DNA of 64,000 nucleotides from Ferruginibacter paludis (GCF_030409685.1 NZ_JAUFQJ010000006.1:372001-436000); one strand, 5' to 3'. Shown: positions 42,991-52,958, counted from the stretch's first letter. Translations and numbers: made by a program. Notes: generated from the letters alone by a model not told the origin.

Positions 42991-43020
42991 CAAAGGTAGC
43001 CCATTTTGAAAAAAGCCCAA
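42991..43020 (-). promoter_or_regulatory. Promoter of the A-type carrier gene
   Basis: On the minus strand TTG (43020-43018), 19 bases, then TACCTTTG (42998-42991), an exact Bacteroidota -33/-7 arrangement. Transcription should begin ~10 bases before the ATG at 42974. This also confirms the short gene model. Confidence 0.6.
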
Positions 43021-43089
43021 TCGCAACACTTTTCGAAAGCAGGAAATATTTGGCGGTACTTTCCTTTACTTTTGTAAAAAAAATAACCC

Positions 43090-43626
43090 ATGATTTTATT
43101 GGAATTTACCCTGCAGGATGTGCAAACCATCCTGATTGTTCTAGGTATTGCACTGGTGTTGTTAATAGGTGCCATCTTCTTTTTGTTAACTGAATTCAGG
43201 AGTCTTAAAGCCTCAGTTGACCAGAAACGCCCTGTGGCTGCGGACAACAGCCTGCTTCGGTTACAGGCATACGAAAGACTTACCCTGCTTACTGACAGAA
43301 TCTCTCTAAAAAATCTTGTTACAAGAATGCATGACACGCAGTATTCTGCCACTGAACTGGCTGCAGGCCTGATACAAACCATCCGGACAGAATATGAACA
43401 CAACATTACCCAGCAAAACTATGTAAACCCGGAAGTATGGAAAGCAGTAACTAATTTAAAGGACCAGAATATATATATTATCAACGAACTGGCTGGTGCT
43501 TTACCACCCAATGCGACAGCGCTTGATTTAAGCAGAAACATTCTTCAGTATACCACAGCAGACAATGCTGAACTGAGTGGGATTGTTTTAAATGCCATTC
43601 AATACGAGGTTAAAAAATTGATTTAA
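43090..43626 (+). CDS. Membrane-anchored protein of unknown function, 178 residues
   Basis: One N-terminal helix (VQTILIVLGIALVLLIGAIFFLL) is followed by a ~150-residue cytoplasmic helical domain (RLQAYERLTLLTDRISLKNL, ELAAGLIQTIRTEYEHNITQ, LDLSRNILQYTTADNAE). Chitinophagaceae genomes commonly carry this gene next to metabolic genes. No catalytic motif is seen. A -7 element TACTTTTG (43067-43074) precedes it by 15 bases. It is 38 bp ahead of the mutase gene and could be cotranscribed with it. Confidence 0.7.
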   Translation: MILLEFTLQDVQTILIVLGIALVLLIGAIFFLLTEFRSLKASVDQKRPVAADNSLLRLQAYERLTLLTDRISLKNLVTRMHDTQYSATELAAGLIQTIRTEYEHNITQQNYVNPEVWKAVTNLKDQNIYIINELAGALPPNATALDLSRNILQYTTADNAELSGIVLNAIQYEVKKLI

Positions 43627-43664
43627 TCCTGCGACCATTAAGTCACCTGATTTAAAACCAGCCT

Positions 43665-45224
43665 ATGTCTGTTGAAAAAAAAATATTTACCGATGCCGGT
43701 ATAGAAATAAAAGAATTATACCTGCAGGCAGATGCCAGGCCCGGCGATGAGCTGCCCGGTGAATTTCCTTTTACCCGGGGCGTACAACCGGACATGTATC
43801 GTGGCAAACTCTGGACCATGCGCCAGTATGCAGGCTTTAGCACGGCAGAAGAAAGCAATAAACGGTATCACTATTTATTATCGCAGGGCGTAAGCGGCTT
43901 AAGCGTAGCTTTTGATTTACCAACACAAATTGGCTACGACAGCGACCATGAATTATCTGATGGTGAAGTAGGTAAAGTAGGTGTAGCAATAGATTCAATC
44001 GAAGACATGGAATTATTGTTTGATGGTATCAAAGTAGAGGATATCACCACGTCTATGACCATCAATGCAACCGGTTTTATTTTGCTGGCCTTTTATGTGG
44101 CGCTGGCAAAAAAACAGGGTGCCAATCTGCAAAAAATTTCGGGCACCATACAGAATGATATTTTAAAAGAATACGCGGCAAGAGGCACTTATATTTATCC
44201 GCCCAAACCTTCCATGCGCATCATCACCGATATTTTTGAATGGTGCATGACAGAGCTTCCCAAATGGAATACAATTTCCATCTCGGGTTATCATATACGT
44301 GAAGCCGGCAGTACAGCGGTACAGGAAATTGCCTTTACACTCAGCAACGGCAAGGCCTATGTGCAGGCTGCTGTACAAAAAGGAATGGACATTAATATTT
44401 TTGGCAAACGCCTCTCCTTCTTTTTTAACGCCCATAACAATTTGTTTGAGGAAGTTGCCAAATTCAGGGCTGCCAGAAAAATGTGGGCGGTTATTATGAA
44501 AGACCTTGGCGCAACAGATCCCAAAGCGATGATGCTGCGCTTTCATACACAAACCGGGGGTGCAACACTTACTGCGCAACAACCATTAAATAATGTAACC
44601 CGCGTTACCATTCAAACGTTGGCAGCTGTATTAGGTGGCACACAAAGCCTGCACACCAATGGTTATGATGAAGCCCTTAGCCTGCCTACAGAGCAAGCAG
44701 CAAGAATAGCATTGCGTACCCAGCAAATTGTAGCATTTGAAAGTGGCACGCCAGATACGGTAGACCCATTGGCGGGAAGCTATTTTGTTGAAAGTCTGAC
44801 TGCGGAAGTAGAAGCCGCAGCCTGGCAACTGATTGAAAAAATTGATGCGCTTGGAGGCAGTGTAGACGCCATAGAACAAGGTTTTATGCAGGAAGAAATA
44901 GCAAGAAGCGCATATGAATACCAACGCCAGATTGAGACGGGCGAAAAAATAATTGTGGGGGTAAATAAGTTCCAGGCAGATGAAAAAAACACCGTGCCCG
45001 GATTTAAAATTGATGACAGCATCAGGGAAGTGCAATGCGAAAAATTGAGATTATTAAAGGCAAAAAGAGACAATCAAAAAGTAGCTGATTGTTTGCAACA
45101 AATACAACTTTCAGCCATCAATAATACCAACCTGATGCCTGTTGTAATTGATGCAGTTGAAAATTATTGTACCCTGGGTGAAATTGCTGGTGAGTTAAGG
45201 AAGGTTTTTGGGGAGCATAAATAA
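43665..45224 (+). CDS. Methylmalonyl-CoA mutase large (catalytic) subunit, B12 domain absent
   Basis: A 519-residue adenosylcobalamin-dependent acyl-CoA mutase catalytic domain: [76 protein letters not shown] and [19 protein letters not shown]. The ~130-residue cobalamin-binding domain with DxHxxG is missing. It must therefore be a separate small subunit, as in the archaeal-type MCM and hydroxyisobutyryl-CoA mutase-like enzymes; none is encoded next to it. Methylmalonyl- versus other acyl-CoA specificity is uncertain. Confidence 0.92.
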   Translation: MSVEKKIFTDAGIEIKELYLQADARPGDELPGEFPFTRGVQPDMYRGKLWTMRQYAGFSTAEESNKRYHYLLSQGVSGLSVAFDLPTQIGYDSDHELSDGEVGKVGVAIDSIEDMELLFDGIKVEDITTSMTINATGFILLAFYVALAKKQGANLQKISGTIQNDILKEYAARGTYIYPPKPSMRIITDIFEWCMTELPKWNTISISGYHIREAGSTAVQEIAFTLSNGKAYVQAAVQKGMDINIFGKRLSFFFNAHNNLFEEVAKFRAARKMWAVIMKDLGATDPKAMMLRFHTQTGGATLTAQQPLNNVTRVTIQTLAAVLGGTQSLHTNGYDEALSLPTEQAARIALRTQQIVAFESGTPDTVDPLAGSYFVESLTAEVEAAAWQLIEKIDALGGSVDAIEQGFMQEEIARSAYEYQRQIETGEKIIVGVNKFQADEKNTVPGFKIDDSIREVQCEKLRLLKAKRDNQKVADCLQQIQLSAINNTNLMPVVIDAVENYCTLGEIAGELRKVFGEHK

Positions 45225-45324
45225 ATTATATTGTTCCGGCATTTATTTTCGATTTCGTTTATTTATTTGTCGATGCTGATAAATACCTATTTTGATTATA
45301 AACATTCCAAGCAATTGTTAATCT

Positions 45325-45729
45325 ATGTATGTTAAGATTTTTTTTACCATTTTTTTCCTTGGGCTTAATTTATATGTCTTTCTTAACCTATACCTAAAAA
45401 TCAAATTAAATATATTTTCAACCTGCTTCATTTTGTTTCTGACATTGTCGCTATGGGCTGCTAACTATAAATACAACTTTTTTTCAAATGATGATTTGCT
45501 ATTGTTGATTGTATTTAGCTACAGTCAAATATTTGTATGGTATTTTTTAAAATTTATTTTTAGCAGAACGTATGGTCTGATACTTGGGATACCAAATATC
45601 GGAAAAGACGAAGCTTCAAATACACATACTTTCTTTTTTCGAAAGATTATAAATATTATCTTTTCTATTGCGATACCATTTATTCTCTCCATAAATCAGA
45701 TTAGCATTATCTGGAATATTGATCTTTAA
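45325..45729 (+). CDS. AT-rich integral membrane protein, orphan
   Basis: A 134-residue protein with four hydrophobic helices (FFTIFFLGLNLYVFLNLYL, STCFILFLTLSLWAANY, LLLLIVFSYSQIFVWYFLKF, IINIIFSIAIPFILSINQI). It is markedly richer in Ile, Phe, Asn and Lys codons than its neighbours, with A+T well above the local average. That composition suggests recent acquisition or a fast-evolving orphan. No family is recognised. Confidence 0.5.
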   Translation: MYVKIFFTIFFLGLNLYVFLNLYLKIKLNIFSTCFILFLTLSLWAANYKYNFFSNDDLLLLIVFSYSQIFVWYFLKFIFSRTYGLILGIPNIGKDEASNTHTFFFRKIINIIFSIAIPFILSINQISIIWNIDL

Positions 45730-45824
45730 ATAATCGAATTAATGAATGCCAGGTTGTATTACAGACTACTTTTTTTATTTCAAAAAGAACGAAATTAATT
45801 TTACAATGGCACTTGTTGCAAACG

Positions 45825-47357
45825 CTATTCCTTTCCAAAACAAGCGCCAATTCCCTTTACCGGCGCAGGATCGCCGTTAAAATCATTTACCCCGGTTGCG
45901 ATATCAAACATGTTTGTCAAATCAATTCCGCTATTTTGAAGTGGTGAACTTGCCGCTACTTTGTAACGGTTGAAACTTGCTAACTTATCGCATGAAGTCG
46001 GATTCAAATCATCAGTAAGATTAAATCCCGGATCAATATTAAATTCGCCGGGATTAACCTGCACTGATTTATTTTTTATACTCCACCAATCATTCGCAAA
46101 AAAAATATCGTTCAACTTATTTCTTTTTAACAAGCTTTCTGCTGCAACAAAAATATTGTTATAAAACACAAAGCCTTTTCTTTTACTGAGCGGCGCATAA
46201 TTGATGGCAGCGCCTTTACGGTTATAAATTGTATTGTTGTAAAAGCTGCAGTTTTGAAACTGCATGCTGTCTTCAGAACTGTTCCAGATATAAATACCGG
46301 CGCCTGCTTCAGATACTTCGCCATCATTTTCACTGATGTTAAACCGGATGATATTATTGAGCCAGGCGCTTGCACCGGCGTACTGAAAAATACCATACCC
46401 GCTTCCCTGGTTTTGATACGATAAGCAATACTGAATAACGGAATTGGTAACACCTCCATCCAGGTCGAAGCCACCACCATCTCCGCCACCCGCTGAAGTT
46501 TTATTGAGATAAGAAATGCAATGCTGAATGGTAACACTGTCGGCCTCATAACACCAGATACCTACCGGGCCATTTCCTTTGCGGGGCATATCCCGTCCAT
46601 TGTTGGTAGCGGTGCAATATTCTATCAGCACGTTACTGCAGCTACCGGCTACAATTCCATTGCCACTATGGTTATCCAAAATAACCGGACTACCTGGATT
46701 ATTGAAAGCATTACAGTAACCGATATAAATATTAGTACAGCTTGCTTTATTTTGGTAAACGCCGGAAACAGCAATACCTGCAAAACCATTTTGATGCGTT
46801 TCTACTTTTGTAATATGTACAAAGGAAGATGTGTACACCGAAACACCTGCATTGCGGAAGCCGCTTACATCCAGATCGTCCACTGTAATATGATCGCTGT
46901 TTAGTATCAGTAACCCATCACTTGTGTTGCCATTCTTTCTCCCTGCTCCTTTTAGCTGAAGATTTTGTATTGTAACGAAGCTGCTGTTTTTTATCTTTAT
47001 TGCAGCCGATTTATCACCATCCAGTATCGCTTTTCCTTTACCATAACTGGTAATCAAAATGGAGATATTTCGCTTGCCCAGCCTCCCGCTATTCACAATT
47101 AATGATCCGCTAAAAATATCGCCTCCTTTAAAAAAAACTTTGTCACCAGGGTTGAGCGAAACCGCATTCATTTTTTTAATTGATTTCCAGGGATTGGCAA
47201 TGGTTCCGGCACTGTCGTCATTGCCGGTTGATGACAGGTAATAGGCATTGATTTTAGGCTTCATTTTCAAAGTTTGCGACGAAAGTGTTCCGGGACTTAT
47301 TGATAGAAAAAGGTAAGTTATAACCAGTGCCAGCTTAGTATCTAAATTTTTTAGCAT
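45825..47357 (-). CDS. Exported right-handed beta-helix protein (possible polysaccharide lyase)
   Basis: A 510-residue protein with a signal peptide and the pattern YLSSTGNDDSAGTIANPWKS, typical of DUF1565/parallel beta-helix proteins. Repeated short strands follow (SSFVTIQNLQLKGAG, SDHITVDDLDVSGFRNAG, SFVHITKVETHQNGFAG, CSNVLIEYCTATNNG, ADSVTIQHCISYLNKTS). Such helices occur in pectate/alginate lyases and mannuronan epimerases; no catalytic Arg/Lys set can be assigned by eye. It is the leftmost member of a carbohydrate-related stretch. Confidence 0.85.
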   Translation of the reverse strand: MLKNLDTKLALVITYLFLSISPGTLSSQTLKMKPKINAYYLSSTGNDDSAGTIANPWKSIKKMNAVSLNPGDKVFFKGGDIFSGSLIVNSGRLGKRNISILITSYGKGKAILDGDKSAAIKIKNSSFVTIQNLQLKGAGRKNGNTSDGLLILNSDHITVDDLDVSGFRNAGVSVYTSSFVHITKVETHQNGFAGIAVSGVYQNKASCTNIYIGYCNAFNNPGSPVILDNHSGNGIVAGSCSNVLIEYCTATNNGRDMPRKGNGPVGIWCYEADSVTIQHCISYLNKTSAGGGDGGGFDLDGGVTNSVIQYCLSYQNQGSGYGIFQYAGASAWLNNIIRFNISENDGEVSEAGAGIYIWNSSEDSMQFQNCSFYNNTIYNRKGAAINYAPLSKRKGFVFYNNIFVAAESLLKRNKLNDIFFANDWWSIKNKSVQVNPGEFNIDPGFNLTDDLNPTSCDKLASFNRYKVAASSPLQNSGIDLTNMFDIATGVNDFNGDPAPVKGIGACFGKE

Positions 47358-47644
47358 CGTTTCTTTTCAATAAAAAATTGTCTCGATAGAGGGTCTATCA
47401 ACAAAGGCAATAACAATTAAAAAAACTGAATTTAAACCCATTTGCGTAAGCACTGGGTACCTGATGAAATCCACCCTGCTTACGCTCTCAAATCAAAGTC
47501 AATAGTGCCGGCACTTATCTGTCAAAAGCCCCTGTATTCATCAACACCTGTTACCGTGCTTTCAACAACAAATTACCCGAAAAAAATTATGCCGATAACA
47601 ATTCTATTAAACTCAAAATTCCGTTTAGCCATGCCCGTGGCTGA

Positions 47645-48694
47645 TTATTTTAGTGAGCGTGCAAATTGATCGGCTTGTGCATTGATGGCTTTAACAGGCA
47701 TTGAATGTATACCGTTATCGATTATTATCCTGTACCTGAAAGTAACGGCCTCACCTTTTTTAAGTGAAAGGTTTTTTACTTTAGCTCCGTTGGTAAATAT
47801 TTTTTCTCCCAATGGATTGGCAGCAAACAAGCCGTAGCCGCGTGCATGCCAGTAAGTAGGATAATTTGGATTTTTCGGATGATCAATCACAACTATACTT
47901 ACAGAATCTTTGCCCATCTTTCCAAACATTTTACACCACCTGGCCCTGGTACTCCACACGCTGTCGCCCAACCTTCCTTCGCTTGACAAATAATTGCCTT
48001 TTGCAACGGTATCAGTACCCCCTTTTACAACGGTAATATTACCCTTATCATCTGTAAATTCTTGGTCTTTATCGGTTGGCATTTGCAATGCGTGGGCTAC
48101 CCTTATACCCAGCAAGCCATCCTTTGCATCTGTAAAAAGCACATCAGTTTTGGCCTTCAAAGTAGTTACCCTGTCAATAATGCGCCGGGTAGCTGTGCCC
48201 GTAATTTCGAAGCGGGTAGTTTCTTCCAGTAACACATCATTTTGCTGATTCACCCAATTGGCATGGTAAGATAAAATTCCTTTTGCACCACTGGTTGTTT
48301 CAATAATGCGGTCTGTTTTAATCCAGCCGTAGGCGTGTTTTTTTTCAGCTGGGATGGCGAAAGAGTTATTCCAAAAATCGAGGCCATTCACATTTTCAAA
48401 ATTCAGCCAAAGACCGATATGGTGTGGATGATCATTGGGTTCGCCTGGTTGCCTGTTTAAGGGAAAGCCCCTGGTAATAACCGTTTCATTGGCAGCATGT
48501 ATATCAAACAATACCGGCTTTTCCAATGTATCGGGATATAAAAAACTGGCAAATAGCTTATCATCTGCATAAATAGTTACTTTTTTTTCCGAAGCAGACC
48601 TAGTTACTTTTATCACCGCATTTTTTTGCGCAATTGCAGTTAAAGCAATGCAGCACTGCAGGCTGAGAAGCGCATATTTTACAATTGTATTCAT
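47645..48694 (-). CDS. PmoA-like (DUF6807) exported protein
   Basis: A 349-residue protein with a signal peptide (ending IALTAIAQ) and the PmoA/DUF6807 beta fold: RGFPLNRQPGEPNDHPHHIG with the conserved DHPHH, GLWLNFENVNGLDFWNN, and IDHPKNPNYPTYWHARGYGL. Despite the name, the family is found in carbohydrate-utilisation clusters and is unrelated to particulate methane monooxygenase subunit A in function. It is probably involved in glycan processing. It is transcribed after the GH13 gene, 14 bp apart. Confidence 0.88.
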   Translation of the reverse strand: MNTIVKYALLSLQCCIALTAIAQKNAVIKVTRSASEKKVTIYADDKLFASFLYPDTLEKPVLFDIHAANETVITRGFPLNRQPGEPNDHPHHIGLWLNFENVNGLDFWNNSFAIPAEKKHAYGWIKTDRIIETTSGAKGILSYHANWVNQQNDVLLEETTRFEITGTATRRIIDRVTTLKAKTDVLFTDAKDGLLGIRVAHALQMPTDKDQEFTDDKGNITVVKGGTDTVAKGNYLSSEGRLGDSVWSTRARWCKMFGKMGKDSVSIVVIDHPKNPNYPTYWHARGYGLFAANPLGEKIFTNGAKVKNLSLKKGEAVTFRYRIIIDNGIHSMPVKAINAQADQFARSLK

Positions 48695-48708
48695 ATAAAT
48701 TCAGGCAA

Positions 48709-49986
48709 TTATTTTTCGTATACAAGATATTCCCATGGCTTCATTTCAACAATTTTTAACCCACTAAAATTGTCTTCTTTTTTACTGAATACATTTGTAA
48801 ATTTCCCTCCAAGATGCTCATCCAGGATGCTGCAGCTCAATGCCTCCCTGCTGAAATTTAATACCACCAGCACTTCATGCTCACCATTTTTTCGCAAGTA
48901 AGCCATTACTTTATCTGCATTATTTACTGAAAGATTGTAGGTTGTTACCGCTGCATCGCCAGCCCGCAAAGCAGGGTTATTTTTATGCAGGCCAAGTAAT
49001 TTTTTATAAAAATCATGCAGCTCATATTTACCATTCCACTCTATCTGATCCTTGTCAAAAAATTGCAATCGTTTAAGACTGGGCAACTCCTGCCCGCTAT
49101 AGATTAACGGCATGCCGTTTCTTGTAAAACTAAATACTGCAAGGGCTTTGGCGGCATCGCCGTATTTTTCGTACTCGGTACCATTCCAGGTATTTTCATC
49201 GTGATTGCTGGTAAACCAAAGCGGTATAGCATCCGGGCCGCCGTTGGTATCGTAGCGATGTACTACTTCATCCAGCAAATACTTGTTCTGACCGTGTTTA
49301 TAAAATTCTTCTGTTTTGTGCATCCATGTCCAGGTATAGCAGGCATCAAAAGCCTGGTAATAATCTTCATGATCCAACGGATCACTTTCAGCCAGCCAAA
49401 ACAGCGTTTTTGTTTTTTCAAGTTCTGCCCTGGCTTCCAACCAAAAATCTAGTTGCACCCAAAACGCGAGATCGCATCGGTATCCATCAATGTCACATTC
49501 CTTTACCCAAAAAACCATGGCATCGATCATCGCTTTTCTTAGCGCAGGATTTTGGTAATTCAATTCGATGATATCATCCATGCCGCTGGCTATTTTAAAA
49601 TCGCCATTGTCTTCTCTTTTAAAATAATCGGGATTGGTAACTGTCCATACATGATCCCAACCAGTATGATTGGCCACCCAATCGATGATGACTTTAAAAC
49701 TCATGCTATGCGCCAATTTTACCAGTGCCTTAAAATCATCCATTGTTCCGAATTCGGGATTGATGGCAGTATAATCACTGCATGCATACGGGCTGCCTAA
49801 ACTGCCTTTTTTATTTTGCTGTGCAATGGGCGTAACGGGCATAAACCAAAGCGTGGAAACGCCCATATCCTGTAGCCTTGGCAACTCTTTCGCAAAAGCA
49901 TTAAAAGTTCCTTCAGGTGTGTATTGACGGGTATTTACTTCATACACATCTGTATTATTAATCCAGGCTGCCTTTTTAAAATTCAT
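48709..49986 (-). CDS. GH13 alpha-amylase-family enzyme, cytoplasmic
   Basis: A 425-residue (beta/alpha)8 glycosidase without signal peptide, so it is probably intracellular, acting on maltodextrin or glycogen. The four GH13 regions are present: DWVANHTGWDH, DGYRCDLAFWV (nucleophile Asp in CDLA), WLAESDP (acid/base Glu) and FTSNHDENTWNG (transition-state Asp). A short C-terminal beta domain follows. There is no B-domain extension, which points to a small maltodextrin-type enzyme. Confidence 0.93.
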   Translation of the reverse strand: MNFKKAAWINNTDVYEVNTRQYTPEGTFNAFAKELPRLQDMGVSTLWFMPVTPIAQQNKKGSLGSPYACSDYTAINPEFGTMDDFKALVKLAHSMSFKVIIDWVANHTGWDHVWTVTNPDYFKREDNGDFKIASGMDDIIELNYQNPALRKAMIDAMVFWVKECDIDGYRCDLAFWVQLDFWLEARAELEKTKTLFWLAESDPLDHEDYYQAFDACYTWTWMHKTEEFYKHGQNKYLLDEVVHRYDTNGGPDAIPLWFTSNHDENTWNGTEYEKYGDAAKALAVFSFTRNGMPLIYSGQELPSLKRLQFFDKDQIEWNGKYELHDFYKKLLGLHKNNPALRAGDAAVTTYNLSVNNADKVMAYLRKNGEHEVLVVLNFSREALSCSILDEHLGGKFTNVFSKKEDNFSGLKIVEMKPWEYLVYEK

Positions 49987-50231
49987 AGCGTTTGTTTGTT
50001 TTGCGTATTATATCGTGTTGTGAATACCGGTAAAAAAAATAAAAAAATCCTGGCAGGCAATTTAATCAAATGTAAGACAGAATAGTGAGTATACCTTGCC
50101 TGATGCTGAACGGTAATTGCACAATGCAGTCACTTTACTTTTTTATCCGGATAAAAATAACTGTCAATAAAAATGATACATACAAGCCCTTGTTTAAAGC
50201 TTCACCTACTTTTTAAAAACCAGTAAACCTG

Positions 50232-50239
50232 TACCTTTG
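50232..50239 (+). promoter_or_regulatory. -7 promoter element (TACCTTTG) of ispH
   Basis: An exact TAnnTTTG match ending six bases before the ispH ATG at 50245. Transcription would start at or almost at the start codon, implying a leaderless or near-leaderless message. Confidence 0.45.
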
Positions 50240-50244
50240 TATCA

Positions 50245-51471
50245 ATGAAACAGTTTAACGTCCCCATTATTTACCGAAGCCCTTTAATTGCGGCCATAAA
50301 AAATAAACGCAAGCTGCAGGATAAAATGAAAAAAGATTTTAGTCCTTCGCTGCTCGATTTTGGCAACCTGCGTATTTATCTGGCACGCCATTTTGGCTTT
50401 TGCTATGGTGTAGAAAATGCCATTGACATTGCTTTCAGGACCATTGAAGAAAACCCCGGTAAACGCATTTTTTTATTGAGTGAAATGATACATAATCCGC
50501 AGGTAAATGAAGATCTGTTAAAAAGGGGTGTTCAATTTTTACAGGATACACACGGCAAACAGGTAATTCCATTTGAGAGTATTACAAAAGATGATGTAGT
50601 TATTATACCGGCTTTTGGTACAACGCTCGCCATTGAAGAACAATTAACGGCCATCGGCATACCGGTTGAAAAATACAATACCACCTGCCCTTTTGTAGAA
50701 AAAGTATGGAACAGAAGTGAACAAATTGCGCTGAAACAATACAGTGTAGTGGTACATGGAAAACCAACGCACGAAGAAACACGGGCCACCTTTTCGCATG
50801 CGGCTGCTAATACTCCTACTGTTGTTGTGAACGACATGCAGGAGGCAATTGAGCTTAGCAAGTACATTACAGGGCAAAAAGAAGCAGCGCAATTTTATAC
50901 AGAATTTGCTGGCCGGTTTTCGGCAGGGTTTGATATCAGGAGAGATTTACAGCGTTTTGGCGTAGTAAATCAGACCACTATGCTGGCGAGTGATACACAG
51001 ACCATTTCTGATTTTCTGAGACAAGTAATGATAGAAAAATACCAGCTGACAGCAGATACAATAGATGCGCATTTTGCGGATACAAGAGATACGCTATGTT
51101 ATGCAACCAACGACAATCAAACTGCAGTGTATGGTCTTTTACAAACAACCGCCGATCTTGCCATTGTGGTAGGCGGTTACAATAGCAGCAACACCTCTCA
51201 CCTGGTTGAGCTATGCGAAGAAAAATTACCGACTTACTTTATCAGCAGTGAGGAAAATATTATTTCAGCCGAAACTATTTCACATTACAATTTCCATAGC
51301 AGACAACAAATTACTACCGAAGGTTATCTTCCTGCAAATCGTCCTGTTACAATTTTATTAACCAGTGGCGCCAGTTGTCCCGATTCTATGGTGGAAGGCG
51401 TAATTAACAGATTAGTTTCCCTAACCTCTGCCGCTGCCGATATTCAACAGGTAATTGGGCAATTTGTTTAA
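50245..51471 (+). CDS. ispH: 4-hydroxy-3-methylbut-2-enyl diphosphate reductase, long form
   Basis: The last enzyme of the MEP isoprenoid pathway, an Fe-S reductase yielding IPP and DMAPP. At 408 residues it is the long form typical of Bacteroidota and cyanobacteria (E. coli: 316). Cluster cysteines: GFCYGVENAI, TCPFVEKVW and SGASCPDSMVEG. The substrate region has HGKPTHEETRATF, NQTTMLASDT and GGYNSSNTSHLVE. The N-terminal FNVPIIYRSPLI...MKKDFSPSLLDFG is the extension I expect in this phylum, so I keep ATG 50245 despite the promoter abutting it. Confidence 0.95.
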   Translation: MKQFNVPIIYRSPLIAAIKNKRKLQDKMKKDFSPSLLDFGNLRIYLARHFGFCYGVENAIDIAFRTIEENPGKRIFLLSEMIHNPQVNEDLLKRGVQFLQDTHGKQVIPFESITKDDVVIIPAFGTTLAIEEQLTAIGIPVEKYNTTCPFVEKVWNRSEQIALKQYSVVVHGKPTHEETRATFSHAAANTPTVVVNDMQEAIELSKYITGQKEAAQFYTEFAGRFSAGFDIRRDLQRFGVVNQTTMLASDTQTISDFLRQVMIEKYQLTADTIDAHFADTRDTLCYATNDNQTAVYGLLQTTADLAIVVGGYNSSNTSHLVELCEEKLPTYFISSEENIISAETISHYNFHSRQQITTEGYLPANRPVTILLTSGASCPDSMVEGVINRLVSLTSAAADIQQVIGQFV

Positions 51472-51629
51472 TTTTAATTCCACTAATTTCCTTCTTCCCT
51501 TACTGCCAAATGAATACTAATTGTCACTTTCCTGCTTCAATAGCTTTTCATTAACACGATGTAAAAATAATCTTAAAATAATGGCAGCAATTTTGTTGCA
51601 TAAACAATATCAACCTAAAAAAAACATTT

Positions 51630-52214
51630 ATGAAAAAGATTATGATTATCTGTGCACTATTTGTGACATCGACTTCTTTTGCCCAAAAATTTGAATTAGG
51701 AGCAAAGGCTGGTGTTAACATCAGTAATTTCACAGGCCACAGCAGTTGGCAAAATGCCAAAACTAATACACTGGTTGGTTTTCACGCCGGTGGTTTTGTA
51801 AGTTTTTTTCTCGGCGACGTTTTTGCCATTCAACCGGAAGTATTGTTTTCTTCGCAGGGCGCCAAGTACCAGGATGCAACACACGATGAAAACCTGAAAA
51901 TCAATTACATCAACGTTCCCGTGATGCTGAAGTTCAGAACAACAGGTGGATTTTATGTTGAGGCGGGGCCGCAGGTTGGCTTTAAAATAAGTGAATCAAG
52001 CACCAGCATTGACAGCCTTGGAAAAAGTACCGATTTATCAGTTGCCGGAGGTTTGGGGTTTCATAGCAAGATGGGTTTAGGTATCGGCGCACGTTATACC
52101 GCAGGCCTTTCTAAAGTAGGAAATTTTAAGCCCAGCAATGGCATTAATCCTGATTTTAAGAATGGCGTAATACAGATCAGCTTGTTTTATACCCTATTTA
52201 ACAACAGAAAGTAA
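51630..52214 (+). CDS. Outer-membrane beta-barrel protein (porin family)
   Basis: A 194-residue exported barrel with signal peptide MKKIMIICALFVTSTSFAQ. It starts KFELGAKAGVNISNF, the recurring opening of the Bacteroidota PorT/OMP_b-brl family. Alternating strands such as TLVGFHAGGFVSFFLGD, FAIQPEVLFSSQGAKY and INYINVPVMLKFRTTGGFYVEAGPQ follow. It ends in LFYTLFNNRK, giving an 8-strand barrel. Function unknown; such proteins are common surface or structural components. A bidirectional terminator follows. Confidence 0.88.
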   Translation: MKKIMIICALFVTSTSFAQKFELGAKAGVNISNFTGHSSWQNAKTNTLVGFHAGGFVSFFLGDVFAIQPEVLFSSQGAKYQDATHDENLKINYINVPVMLKFRTTGGFYVEAGPQVGFKISESSTSIDSLGKSTDLSVAGGLGFHSKMGLGIGARYTAGLSKVGNFKPSNGINPDFKNGVIQISLFYTLFNNRK

Positions 52215-52238
52215 TTGTGAGTTTCTCCCTCAAAAAAA

Positions 52239-52265
52239 AGAAAAAGCCACCGTAAAGGTGGCTTT
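52239..52265. terminator. Bidirectional terminator between convergent genes
   Basis: AAAAAGCCACC (52239-52249) pairs with GGTGGCTTTTT (52255-52265) around GTAAA, with T/A runs on both sides. It serves the outer-membrane protein gene and the DUF6799 gene. Confidence 0.88.
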
Positions 52266-52283
52266 TTCTAAGTAACAGATTTA

Positions 52284-52622
52284 TTATTTTTGAGGAGCTG
52301 AACTATCCTCTTTTTTTAATAACTTACCTTCCATATCAATTTTTTCTCCTTCCTGCAGTTTCAGAGTTGTGCCATCTGAACTCTTTACAGTACCGTCAGT
52401 TTTAATAACTGTGCCATTTGGTAAAGTTAAGTCGTTACCAAGAGCAGAAGCTGCACCACCCTTAATTACCAATACTTTGCCATCTTTCAATGTTACGAAA
52501 TCTTTCCCCTGGTGGGTTGTCATTTTATCTGACGGAGTTTTAGTTGTAGCTGAACTATCCTGAGCTACGGCAGCAGTTGTGCATGCACCAACTATTGCGA
52601 ATACCATAATTAATTTTTTCAT
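52284..52622 (-). CDS. DUF6799 exported protein
   Basis: A 112-residue periplasmic/secreted protein: signal peptide ending TTAAVAQ, a Thr/Ser-rich linker, then two short KDGKVLVIKGG / PNGTVIKTDGTV-type beta-hairpin units characteristic of DUF6799. A charged tail ends DSSAPQK. Its role is unknown. It is monocistronic. Confidence 0.8.
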   Translation of the reverse strand: MKKLIMVFAIVGACTTAAVAQDSSATTKTPSDKMTTHQGKDFVTLKDGKVLVIKGGAASALGNDLTLPNGTVIKTDGTVKSSDGTTLKLQEGEKIDMEGKLLKKEDSSAPQK

Positions 52623-52958
52623 GTTTTTGTTTTTTGTTATTGTAAGAATTGCTTAGCCTTAAACCAATACCTTGCCAAAAACAAAATTGTGCGTAACTAG
52701 CAAAACTCCATTTTTAGCACATTCACTGAGAGTAGGCTTTTGTTGTAGAAACATTTACTCAAAGTATTGGACATATAGCTGTCTGTCAAAATTCCTTTAA
52801 AACAACTTTAACAAATTTTCAACCAATAGCCTCTGAGGGACTATTTGTTCAAGTCCTGTATGAGCTTGCAGTGCTTAAATACAATACAAGGGAAGCGGAA
52901 GTTTTGTAAATCAATTCAAGGAAGAACAGTGATACTGCTTTTTGCATCTGTAAAAATA

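Noticed and set aside
42975..43406. N-terminal extension of the A-type carrier gene
   Set aside because: It overlaps the divergent gene and an exact -33/-7 promoter; known carriers are ~110-120 residues.
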